Below are positions 1-10,150 of a stretch of DNA of 64,000 bases, in pieces. Every line of letters starts with the position of its first letter. Positions within the stretch are counted from its first letter, which is position 1. The notes beneath the pieces were generated by a model, which was not told where the DNA came from, made no database searches, and was given only the letters and a program-made list of their open reading frames with translations. The translations under genes were made by a program, and so were the position numbers. This DNA comes from Zingiber officinale (Eukaryota > Streptophyta > Magnoliopsida > Zingiberales > Zingiberaceae): the NCBI RefSeq assembly GCF_018446385.1, contig NC_055996.1, positions 15,177,317 to 15,241,316 of the forward strand, in the 5' to 3' direction.

Positions 1-254
1 CTCACCAATGTGGAAACATCTTGATACAATATTTTCCTCTTTTGTATTGGAATCACATAATGTGAGACTTGAACTTTTTACAGATGGATTTGAGTCATTT
101 GAAAGATATGGATAACAATATTAATACTTGCCAGTTATATTAATAGCATATAACTTACTTCCATGGATGCACATAAAAGATGAATACATGTTTTTTACTA
201 TACTTATTCTAGGTCCTCAGAATTTAAAACGACAAATAGATATTTTTTACAACT

Positions 255-1556
255 TTGATTACTGAGCTAAATCATTTATGGAATGTAGGGTCTGAGACTT
301 ATGATATTGCAAGTAAATCAAATGTTACAGTGCATGTTACTTTGTTATGGATGATTAGTGATTTTCCAGCATACTCAATATTATCAGGATTGACCATGAC
401 TAGTAAATTAGCATGTCCATATTGCATGAGTGAGTCTGATGCATTTTCATTGCCTTGCAGTAGAAAGATATCCTGATTTGATAATCATCAAAAATCTTTA
501 TAAGTTGATCACTCATTCAGAAGAAATAAGAAAATTTTCAAAGGAATGAAATAGTTAGGGAACTTCCTCCGGCATCTAAATCAGGTGAAGAAGTTTTTGC
601 TAAAATCGACAGTTATGGATTTCTACTAATATATCATGTTGATTCTGATGATATAAATAAGTACATTGTTAGAGTGAGCAAGTATGGTGGGAGGAAAAGA
701 AACATATTTTAGGAGTTGCCATATTGGAACTATTTACTCATTCAGTATAATTTAGATGTGATGCATGTTGAAATTTTTTTTCGATAACATCTTCAATACT
801 GTGATGAATGTTCATGGGAAAACTAAAGATACAACATAATCACATGAGGAATTTAGATAATTAGTAAACAGACCTGAGTTGCATCATAATGAAACAATTG
901 GTAAGTATATGAAAACATGTTATACAATAGACAAAGAAAGTAAACAAGCATTATGTATTTGCATGGTTGAAAATAATCAAATTTCTTAATGGATATGCCT
1001 CGAATATGTCTCGTTGTGTTGATATGGACAGGTTAAAATTGTTTGGAATGAAGAGTCACGATTGTCACATGTTTATGCAAAGACTAATTCCAATAGCATT
1101 CTCTAACTTACTTCCTAACAATGTTTGGCAAACACTTAAGTCTCTTTTTCAAAGATTTGACTTCAAGGGTTATTATAATACCAGATATGCTTCAGCTTCA
1201 GATAGACATTCCAATGATACTCTATAAACTTGAACAAATATTCTTACCTAGTTTTTTTTTATTCTATGGAGCATCTACCTATTCATTTACCTTATGAAGC
1301 ACAACTAGGTGGTCCTGTGCAATACAGATGGATATACCCATTTGAAAGATTTCTAAGAAAATTAAAAAATAATGTTGATAACAAAGCAAGAGTTGAGGAA
1401 TCAATATGTAATATATATTTGGTTAAAGAAGTAACTTCCTTCTGCTCTTATTATTTTGTTAATAATGTGAAAATCAAACATCGTAAGTGTCCTCGAAATT
1501 TTGATGATACTCAACCAACAGACTTACAGATGCTTTCTATTTTTCAAGTTTCATAG
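255..1556 (+). pseudogene. TNP2-type CACTA transposase, first half, broken
   Basis: Fragments in several frames match the plant CACTA transposase. At 255-476 there is an ITELNHLWNVGSETYD stretch, then LLWMISDFPAYSILSG and a KLACPYCM motif, as in the catalytic transposase_21 region. At 700-840 the reading includes ELPYW and NLDVMHVE followed by NTVMNVHGKTKDT, also diagnostic. At 967-1227 NGYASNMSRCVDM and GMKSHDCHMFMQRLIPIA match the start of DUF4218. At 1257-1556 HLPIHLPYEAQLGGPVQYRW and ARVEESICNIYLVKE continue DUF4218. The pieces lie in the right order but need several frame changes and cross stop codons, so no functional protein is expected. The product would cut and join element ends in the nucleus. 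Confidence 0.85.
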
Positions 1557-1901
1557 TAAGACAATAGGTGTAACTATTTTTAAACGGTTAAATAAACAAG
1601 AATATCATGCTGCTAGGACATACATACTCTTAAACTGTAAATAGGTTAAATCATACATAAAGTAATAGTTCAAGTATAAATATAATACAGTAATATGTCC
1701 TCAAATTACCTTCTTTGACAGCTTGTATAAATAATAACTACATCTATAAAATCCATCAATAAGTATAAGTGAGGTAAAGACCAAGTTAGAGGATAAATTT
1801 GCATATTGATTTCAAATTTATGTAAGTTAGCAATTAAATTATTTATTATAATGCAACTATATTATATATGCATTTAATTTATATAATTACTATTATTATA
1901 G

Positions 1902-2480
1902 GTGAACAGCTGTAGAATATCAAATGTACAAGATGAAACACTAAAAAATATTACATCAGGACCTCTCCATAATATCATAGTCTACTCAGGTTATTCTGTT
2001 CATGGATTCAGATTTCACATGGCCCAACGCGATTCACAAAGGCTTACGTATAATTCTGGTGTTTGTATAAAAGGATCCATAAACAACAATGATACTCAAT
2101 TTGATTATTATGATAGACTTGAGGAAATCATCAAAATTGAGTATCCGGCTTTACCTTTAAAAATATGTGTATTGTTTAGATGCTTATAGTATGATCCAAC
2201 TCCAAGAACAGGTACTATAATACATCGTTTCTATAATTTAATTGAGGTTAACACAAACAAAAAAATTAATAAGTTTGAGCCTTTCATCTATCTGATACAA
2301 GCTAGTCAGGTATTCCATCTTGAGTACCCAACAAAGAGAAGGAAACCTAGTGAATGGTTAGTAGTGTGTCAAATAAAGCCTCGGTTAATCATAGAAATGT
2401 CGAACGTCATAATTGCCCAAAACAATGGTGCATATAAAAATGAAGAAGTCGAGATATACTCAATTGATTCAGAAATATAA
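1902..2480 (+). pseudogene. TNP2-type CACTA transposase, C-terminal DUF4216 region, broken
   Basis: The translation at 1902-2189 contains YSGYSVHGFRFHMAQRD and TYNSGVCIKGS, followed by a DRLEEIIKIEYP stretch, which is the DUF4216 pattern found at the C-terminus of CACTA transposases. The reading resumes at about 2190-2480 with IYLIQASQVFHLEYPTKR and EWLVVCQIKPR, also typical of this domain. A likely acceptor (ttattatag) lies just before 1902, and 1557-1901 is AT-rich and noncoding, so an intron between the DUF4218 and DUF4216 parts is plausible. At least one frame change separates the pieces. The DUF4216 part probably contributes to DNA binding or complex formation; its precise role is not known. 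Confidence 0.75.
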
Positions 2481-3104
2481 TCTACATCATAATTACTTGT
2501 AGATGTTAATATCACTTACGAGGAAATATATGATAGAGAGATGTTTGGCAGTAAGGAAGTTGATGTACCAATGGAGTCTAGCGATGAAAATTTATAAAAT
2601 GTTAATTTAGTTGATTCAGAATAACATCAGGTGATTAAAAATTATTAACAATATCATGGTATATTGAATGATTTTTCTTTTTATTTTTACATCTCCCTAG
2701 TTAGAAAATAATATTATATCAAATGTGTATATCTTATACTGTGATTTCACATATATAGTCATGCAGCTAACATAGAGACCATGTCGTGACCAAACTGTTT
2801 TGCGAGTTGATGGTGACTTGTAAGTAATTATATATTTAGTAATTATTTCTATACTTTAACTTCTTTTTAATTATCAAGCATATCTAATACATGATTTTTT
2901 TTCATATAGTTTTGTCCCAGATGGTCACTAGGTAACATGATATTTATCAAAAAAGTTTATAGAATGAATGCCCCCTGCTAGTACTACATGGCGGTTCGTA
3001 GACCAGGATATGAAAATTTTTTATTACGATGAATTTTTTATAAGTATTTTAAATAGAAACATATTTTATAGTTAACATGATATTACTTGTCAAAATATAT
3101 TGTT

Positions 3105-4060
3105 CTAGAAGAGATATGTTTGGGAGGAGGGTCAGAAGGAAATGTTCAAGAAAATTTGGAATGTCTACTTCTCTAAATTGTACAGGGATATGTTGTACAA
3201 GTGGAGGCAGAGGAGCACCAGGCCATCTGAGGTCCCTAATATAGTTTGGCAATCTTGGAGAGTTATTTGGATTGCCCAGCATTGGTAAGAAAATTCAGCA
3301 ATTACACACAACAAGCGTAATTCAGAGCTTGCTAGGCCAAACACCAGATCCACAAAGCATATTTCTGGATCCCATTCGATTGTGGAGAATGCCTTTGACT
3401 TGATATGTTTAAAATTAAGTTATATAAATATTTCTTACATATATTTCATTATTAGTTTTAATGTATTTACATTTTTTGTACACAAATTGCTGAATTACAG
3501 AGATGCCCCACTTGTTAGGAGATATTTAATAAAACTCATAAGAAGAAAGATGGATCATTCGTCGATCGACGTTTCTCAGCAATTAATGTAAGAATATTAA
3601 AGTTTGTGAATATATTTGTAGACTTTATGTGGAGGTTAATAAAATCATTATTTTGACATAGGAAATAATGTCTACTAGAGTTGTTGAGGCGTCTCAGCAT
3701 AGGGCAGAGGAAGAGGGGTCACAGTCTCTTTCCACTAATACAGTTAATAACATTTATTATGATATCGTTTGTAGAAGGAAGAAGACATTTCTCTACAGGC
3801 TTAACTCTCAGGCTAAAGTTATGTATAAAGAGGATGAGGGCTTTAGGGATCAGAGGTCGTCCTACTTTCTCCTCCTTATCTAGTGAGGTATGAGTATTAT
3901 GGAAAGAAAATGAGGACTTGCGAACTCGACTATCATCATTGGAGGAGACAATAGCCGAGATGGACGTAGAGATATGGGAGATGTGGCAGCAATAGGCTTA
4001 GACTAAGACGATAGTTCGTCATATGTAAGCATTCACAGCGACATTATTTCCAGATTCACG
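3105..4060 (+). pseudogene. Second CACTA gene (Transposase_24-like), broken
   Basis: Downstream of the TNP2 pieces, 3105-3390 reads as a tryptophan-rich protein with KKIWNVYFSKLYRDMLYKW, then PSEVPNIVWQSWRVIW, a string of basic residues and a ...DPIRLWRMP segment. The region at about 3481-3590 reads KLIRRKMDHSSIDVSQQL, recalling the KDGSFVDERS...I segment of plant Ptta/En/Spm proteins. A possible coiled-coil tail (ENEDLRTRLSSLEETIAEM) lies at about 3905-3960. This order is that of the plant transposase family called Transposase_24, which often follows TNP2 in CACTA elements and may bind subterminal repeats. Frames are interrupted. Assignment rests on motif memory only. Confidence 0.55.
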
Positions 4061-4749
4061 GATATTTGGCTACATCATTTGGAGTCCCAGGACACCCAGG
4101 ATCTGAACCATTCCCTTGCAAAGTAGATTATTTTAAGGTATGTACCATTTATCTTAACTTTTAATTTCAATCCAAAATAATATTTTTTTAATAATTATAT
4201 GCATCTCTAATTGTATTATACATTTCCATGATCATATTTAGATTTGACATATTTTTATAGACATAGGTATGTATTTTTAAAGAATGTCCACTAGTTAAAT
4301 TATTTATTAGTTTAAAATAAGTAGTTATATCTTTCATAATTTAACATCACATTTCTATTCACAACTAATCTCAATGAAATTTCATACAGGATCCTGAGAT
4401 GATTTTGTTTCTTATTTTGATTATGATGTATTGTATTGAATTACTTTGTATTGGACAAACTTTATCTTGCATTAAATTCGAACTTGTGTTTGGATTTACT
4501 ATTATGTATCTATTGTTCATTTTAGTTTAGCTAGATTATTGTGTTGTTTGTGATGTGTTGTGCCTTTATTATATATTGTGAGTTTGTTATGCTGTAATTA
4601 TTGATGTGTAGTGAGTTTGTTGTGAGTTTTATTGTTATGTATTATGAATTTATTGTGAAAATCATTACTTGTGATGGTTGGAGTGATTTAGATTTATATG
4701 TAAATAGGGAAAATAGGAAAACTAAAAAAGGAATTAAGAAATTGTAACA

Positions 4750-5115
4750 TAAAATAGCTACGAAAATTTAATTTTCCGTCAAAAATAGCGATAGATTTTT
4801 AAAATATTCGTCTCTAGTAGCGACGAATTTTTAAAATATTCATCGCTAATAGTGACGAAAAATTAAATTTCAATCGCTATTGGATGAACATTATGATACT
4901 CTTCAATACTGTGGGTTAAGGATTAGCAAAATTTAATAGGGATTTCACGCCATTTGGCTAGTAACAACGAAAATTAAAACATATGTCGCTATATATAGCG
5001 ACGAATATTAAATTTTTATCGCTACAGTGCTAACGATTGATGTCTACGCGATGACACTCTTTCCATCGTTAATATGTCGTAATATGTTTTTAGCAATAGA
5101 ATAACAATGAATATA
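4750..5115. repeat. Subterminal repeat array of the CACTA element
   Basis: Words of the form tagcgacgaa(t/a)tttaaa and their inverses recur about every 30-60 bases from 4750 to 5115 (for example near 4815, 4850, 4960, 5000). In CACTA elements such arrays lie just inside the ends and are bound by the TNPA-type protein. Position, next to the terminus at about 5149, fits. Confidence 0.65.
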
Positions 5116-5149
5116 TTCTATCACTATTTGGTATATTTTTTTTATTGTG

Positions 5150-5900
5150 AAAGTAATTTCTACACGTTATAGAGCTAGTTGTAATTACTACAATAACTCT
5201 AAAAATAAGAAACAATATTGTAGTAATTATTTAATAATTATTAATAACTACTAAGTAACTACTATATGTTATAGTAGCTATCAATACAATAATATTGAAT
5301 AAAAGATATTTTAGTAATAAAATATTTGATGGATATCTTATTAATTATTTTTTAAAAAACAAAATAGACGTTCTTGTGATGGTATTATTTGAAATGTCAT
5401 TTTAATTTTTTATCCTTATTTAATAAATAATATAATTTATATGCCCTTGACCTACCCTACCTTTCTTCTTTGTTAAGAGTCAATTATCAATTCTTGCCTA
5501 ACACGTTTCCCTATCTTCTCATCCATGCACATTTTTCTCCCTTCCAAGTAGGTCTATCCAAATAAATACAATAGCATTAATTGACAATGACATGACCTTT
5601 CACTTGCACCACCATTAACTCCAAAACACACTCACATGACTTTGTCTCATTGTCCATCCTCTCCTCCCATCCTCAATTCAATTTCTTCAACCTTATTCAA
5701 TTTTTCCAATAATAAAATTAATATTTCACTAACATCATTAATATGTACATTTGCAAGGGGCCTCATCTAGAAGTTTGAATTATTCATAACAAAAAGTCCA
5801 ACAAAATCTAGAAAGTCTCCCGATGCATAGATTTCAAAGCCGATACGCAAGCTGTCGTATAATTTTCCAAGCCCCGCGGAGCAATCAAGCGCTTCCGAAC
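5150..5900. other. AT-rich intergenic stretch, no gene seen
   Basis: This lies between the CACTA end and the kinase promoter. It is AT-rich, with short inverted words such as gtagtaatta/taattactac near 5180-5235 that could be a small decayed MITE. Terminal repeats are not clear enough to call. No coding potential is seen. Confidence 0.4.
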
Positions 5901-6042
5901 CAGCAGTCAAACGCGGTGTGCTTATCACGCGGCACGATACGCTATCCTCTCAGACCGCTTTATTCCCCCGCGCGCGTTTAAAACGACAAACGAGAAAGCG
6001 CTACGAGCGACAAATACGTCGCAGCTGTTACCGGTCCCCACC

Positions 6043-6480
6043 CACGTGGCCGGTGGCCTGCTTCCTGCTCCCTGCTCCCGGCCCCGCCCGTAACGTGGCC
6101 GGCTTTCTTACTTTTTTGGTGCCGTACGACTCGCGTCCGGAACGGGCTCGGAGTGCCGTTACAAATTGTGTCGTCTGGCTCCCTCCCTGAGGACGAAATG
6201 ACGAGTGTACGGGTAGGATTCGCGGATTCCAGCCCTCGAGTTCTGATTGACTAATAAAGCGGACACGTCCGACGCCCACCGATAACATTAATTAGCAGGA
6301 GCTTTTATAACGGAAACAACTAGAAGGTCAGATCGTCAGATAACTTATCGGGATAATAAATTGCATTTCGGTAGTTTTATAAAAGTCAGGGGTGATTTTG
6401 GAATTTCACAGTGACGGACCCGACCTAAGAGAAAATCAGCACGGCTTTGGGTGATCTGATAGGATCTGACCGTCCACGTG
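6043..6480 (+). promoter_or_regulatory. PPCK upstream region with two G-boxes and GATA motifs
   Basis: Two CACGTG G-box cores are visible, at 6043-6048 and 6475-6480. Between them lies a GATA cluster: a near-perfect palindrome gataacttatc at 6339-6349, followed at once by ggataat at 6351. In plants G-boxes bind bZIP and bHLH factors, and GATA/I-box motifs are common in light-regulated promoters. PPCK genes are known to be light- and clock-regulated, so the combination is sensible. Use of these sites is an inference. Confidence 0.45.
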
Positions 6481-6530
6481 GTCAAGATGGGATGGGAATA
6501 TTCGGGGAGCGAGGTGGGCATCATTTTTGT

Positions 6531-6538
6531 TTATAAAT
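6531..6538 (+). promoter_or_regulatory. Possible TATA box of PPCK
   Basis: The sequence ttataaat lies 49 bases before the start codon at 6587. If used, it leaves a 5' leader of only about 20 bases, which is short. Alternatives are the TATA-like words near 6305 and 6374, which would give longer leaders. Confidence 0.35.
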
Positions 6539-6586
6539 GGAGGAAGAGGAGGAGAAAGTAGGGTTCTGTATAGGAGAAGGGAAACT

Positions 6587-7840
6587 ATGAGCGAAGGATT
6601 GGCGAGGGAGTACGAGATCGGGGCGGAGATCGGCCGGGGGCGGTTTGGGGTGGTGCGGCGGTGCAGGTCGGCGGAGACGGGAGAGGAGTTTGCGGTGAAG
6701 TCGATCGAGAAGCGTCTCCTCGCCGACGAGTTAGATCGCGAGTGCGCCGAGCGGGAGGGGAAGCGCCACCGCCAGGCCGCAGCGGGAAACCCCTACGTCG
6801 TCCAGATCCACGCCGCCTACGAGGACGGGGAGTGGGCGCACCTCGTTCTTGATCTCCTCGATGCGCCGGACCTTTGCGATCGCATCGCCGCCCGCGGAGG
6901 GACGCCGTTTTCTGAGCCGGAGGCTGCGGTGATGGTGGGTCATCTGGCGGAGGCCGTGGCGGAGTGCCACAGGAGGGGAGTGGCGCACCGCGACGTCAAG
7001 CCGGATAACGTGCTCTTCGACGCGGTGGGGCGACTGAAGCTGGCCGACTTTGGGTCGGCGGAGTGTTTCGTGGACGCCGACGGGGACTGGGTGCCTATGA
7101 GGGGGATTGTGGGGACGCCGATGTATGTGGCGCCGGAGGTTATTAGCGGAAGGGAGTACGGAGAGAAGGTGGATGTTTGGAGTATGGGCGTGGTGATGTA
7201 CATGATGCTGGCCGGAGGGGTACCGCCGTTCTACGGGGAGACTGCGGCTGAGACCTTCGAGGCGGTCGCGCGGGCCAATCTGAGGTTCCCACCGAGGATA
7301 TTCCGCTCGGTGTCCCCGGCGGCCAAAGATCTTATTCGTCGGATGCTCTGCAAGGACGTCTCCAGAAGGTTCTCCGCCGAACAAGTCCTGAGTTAGTACC
7401 ATTCAAACTTCCATCCCTCTTTCTCTCGCTTCTTCGTCTTTTATTTCTGAGATCGGTATTCTGTCGAGATCGACTTTTCACGGTTTTTAGGTCAAGATTT
7501 CTCGATTCTTTTAACCTAGCCGACTAAATTTCATCAAGAAAACCGGAATTTTCCTCCAATTTCTCAAATAAAAAACGCGTCTAATAAAGATTTTTTTTAC
7601 CCAATTTTTTTTTTTTTAAAAAAACCCCGTAATTTCCCTCTCCGCGCTTGCTTTTCTAATGATCTTCTAAATACTTAAGGTAAAGACTTGGATTTTAGAT
7701 CTCTCTCTAACGCGTTTGCTAATCCCTTTGCAGGGCATCCCTGGATCACTAGCGGAGGCATGAGTCCAGTGGACGAACCAAGACGTGACCCTTCCCTCTC
7801 CATGGAGAGGCGAGAAGGCATTTTAAGCCTATGCACATAG
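6587..7840 (+). CDS. PPCK: Phosphoenolpyruvate carboxylase kinase
   Basis: A compact Ser/Thr kinase of 303 aa encoded by exon 1 (6587-7391) and exon 2 (7734-7840). The intron (7392-7733) has GT and AG ends and splits the codon of the Arg in VLRHPWI, giving a smooth join. PPCK phosphorylates a conserved N-terminal Ser of cytosolic PEP carboxylase and so relieves malate inhibition. Visible motifs: glycine loop IGRGRFGVV (15-23), catalytic Lys38 in FAVKS, HRDVKPDN (134-141), DFG (154-156), and GTPMYVAPE (176-184). The protein is almost only a kinase domain and lacks the autoinhibitory region and EF hands of its CDPK relatives. Length and a single late intron are as usual in PPCK genes. The first ATG in frame with good context is at 6587; upstream in-frame sequence has no ATG. 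Coding DNA is very GC-rich. Which PPCK paralogue this is cannot be told. Confidence 0.93.
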
Positions 7841-8440
7841 CGACATAGCGTTGCGCGCTGCATACACCTCAAGCACTAACTACTGAGCACCCGAGAGCTG
7901 GAGGTGCGCCGCTTGAGAGAGAGACATGGAGACGAGGTGCACATCCCGTGTGTAAACATGTAAATCTTCACTACATCCCTGTGTTCTGCCTTTAGGCCCT
8001 TTACTCTTCTTCTTTTTTTTTTTTTTTTAACTTCCGGAGGCACTGTATCTTCAAACGCTTGTTGCATGTATGAAGAGGATGAGAACTGAGGATTTGCATC
8101 CCTCTTGTCAAAATTGCCTTTTTTTATTATTATTTTTTTTTATTTTTTGCTTCTTTGAACTGGGACGAAAGGAATTTGGGCATTTGCATATGGCAGTTTA
8201 TTCACTTCTGAATGACTGTGATAGCTCATGGCTCTTATTATCGCATCCGGAGAGACAAGCGATCTTTGACGCTGGTGTTTACTTGGGTGGATGCTCTTGT
8301 GGACGGAAAGAGACATGCGTTCGTTTGTAATTTGTTTAATAGGCGCCGGCTAAGCGGAGAATGAATGTGATCGTCACCAGTAATTGCCCGCAAGAAGGCC
8401 ACGCCATCTAATTATGAAATAAAGCTATCAGTAAATTATT
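7841..8440 (+). other. Probable PPCK 3' untranslated region
   Basis: Downstream of the stop codon the DNA has T- and A-runs and no conserved frame. A canonical AATAAA lies at 8418-8423 and is the best poly(A) signal in reach. The true 3' end is not determined; a shorter UTR is possible. Confidence 0.4.
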
Positions 8441-9000
8441 ACAAAGGAAATAATAGTGTATATGAAAATATAATATAATTGTATATTTCATAGTATAATT
8501 ACAATGATATGATAATATTTTAATAGATTAAAAAATTGAGTGATACCTCACAGTGTCGGTTCCATTATTTTTATTTTCTTTATTAATTCGTTTGGAAAAG
8601 AACACCGCCTAATACGGAAGTAAATAAGTCAAGTCATTCGTGAACTATTCGAAACTCGATTCAATAAAAATTCATTTGAGCTAGTTTAATGAAGCTCGTT
8701 AAGATAAATAAATTAAGCTCAAGCTTCACAATATTTAACTCGTTAGCTCGTGAACATGTTCCTTAAGTTCATAAATCAATTTTTAAATAAAAATAATAAT
8801 AATTTTGATATTAAATTTATAGATTTTACACTCTACTTATGAAAAACATAAAAAAATATATTAAATTTATTTATTAGAATAAAATTATAAATTTTAACAA
8901 AAATATTATAATTTTTTAAAAATATATAATTTAGTTTTTAATAAATATTTAAATTTATAATTTATATTTATTAAGCTCGTTTAGGCTCGAACTCCGCCTA
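8441..9000. repeat. AT-rich dispersed repeat with 'aagctcg' words
   Basis: The stretch 8620-8990 is AT-rich and carries words such as aagctcgttaag, ttaactcgttagctcgtgaacatgtt and aagctcgtttaggctcgaa. A similar vocabulary of 'gaacaagctt', 'ctcgttta' and 'gttcgtgaa' appears at 27990-28230. Such blocks are widespread noncoding repeats in plant genomes. No family is assigned and no ends are seen. Confidence 0.4.
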
Positions 9001-9235
9001 TGATGACCGGTCATGGCCGGTCCCAAGCCCGGATAAAGGAGGAGGGTTGCGTTAGGTTGTCAGCCAGCGTCAAACTATGACAAATATTCAATGAATGAAT
9101 CCATTAAATTATTGTGCTAATGCTAGGTTGTTCCCCGGAAGGAACGCGTTGCAGGGTCCAACTGTAACGTCTCAGCAAGGACCGCTACATCTCCAGAACG
9201 CGTTGCAGGGTCCAATTGTGATAATAGTTAGGAAA
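9000..9235 (+). mobile_element. Conserved transposon-derived block, possibly LINE (RTE-like) 5' fragment
   Basis: A GC-richer block contains ggccggtcccaagcccgg, then ataaaggaggagggttgcg, and two copies of gaacgcgttgcagggtccaa (about 9143 and 9198). I recall this kind of block from the 5' part of plant non-LTR elements related to RTE. The rest of such an element is not seen downstream, so only a fragment is present. Family assignment is tentative. Confidence 0.35.
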
Positions 9236-10150
9236 TAATTTCCATATTTATTGCTTTTATTTACTGTGATGTGTGTGTATGCATGTGATGTATGCTAGGA
9301 TAGTTTAAAATTCCTCACTTTAAATAACTAAGTGGGAGAGGATTAGTATATTAATCCCGCGGTCTCCATTACTAGTTTGTAAGTGATGCAACAAGCTTGC
9401 GTGTTGGCTCTGAGTGCCTCCCTCCACAACGGATGAGTTTGTTTGCGGATCACTAGATCAAACTTCCTTAATGGATGGTTATAGGAAGTTATTTAGGATG
9501 TGTGTGATCTTCTCCAATTGAAGGGGCACAATTCTATTTAATGGACTTAGTATCAAGTAATGGTATACACTTAGACACATTTAATAGTATCCTCCCCAAC
9601 GGAGTCACTGCTATCACTTGTGTGACCAAAGGGAAACCAACTATTAATTTGTCATAAAACTAGGGTGACAAGATAATAAAATTAATGGGTTAAAACCCCT
9701 CTTACAAATGATTGATTTTGTATACGTCCACACTAACATGACATACAAAATTAACGGTGTTTGAGATAATTTTATTTGTCATACAGTTAGGTTGACAAGA
9801 TAGTTAATGGGTAAAACCCTCCTCTTACAAATGATGATTTTGTATACGTCCACACTAACATGGCATGCAAAATTCACGGTGTTTTGAGATGTTAGTAAAT
9901 TTAAATAGTATTGTTAGAGGAATCAATATTATTTTAAATTTAGAGTCTTGACCAAATATTTGATCAAAGACAAATCAACTATTAATTTTATTTGTCATAG
10001 GTTGACGAGATAATAAAATTAATGGATTAAATCTCCTTTTAGAATTTGTATACGTCCACACTAACGTGGCATACAAAATTCACGGGGATTTTAAGATGTT
10101 GGTCTTAACTAAATATTTTTGTGATTCTTAGGATTTCAAATGTTAGTCAA
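9236..10150. repeat. Noncoding stretch with a repeated ~120-base module
   Basis: Three diverged direct copies of a module with the core ttgtatacgtccacactaac occur at about 9718, 9839 and 10037. Each is preceded by a 'ttgtcat...ggttgacaagat...aatgggttaaa' segment and followed by 'atggcatacaaaattcacgg'. Spacing is about 120 and 200 bases. It lies directly left of recognisable copia gag and protease remnants and may belong to that element or to another one inserted there. No frame is seen. Confidence 0.5.

Larger units (their letters stand above)
1..5149 (+). mobile_element. CACTA (En/Spm) DNA transposon, right-hand part, decayed
   Basis: The segment runs from the left window edge to a degenerate CACTA-type terminus at about 5137-5149, which reads TTTTTTTATTGTG; its reverse complement resembles the family end CACTACAAAAAA. 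It contains decayed TNP2-type transposase pieces (about 255-2480), a second transposon gene of the plant Transposase_24 kind (about 3110-4000), and a subterminal array of 'agcgacgaa'-like words in both orientations (4750-5110), which is typical of CACTA ends. The left terminus lies outside the window. Frames are interrupted many times and the DNA is AT-rich, so the copy is old. The domain order on the + strand supports the orientation; the exact right end is inferred from one degenerate terminus. Confidence 0.8.

Noticed and set aside
6731-7402. 223-aa minus-strand frame opposite PPCK
   Set aside because: Shadow of the GC-rich kinase exon; His/Arg-rich with no known pattern.
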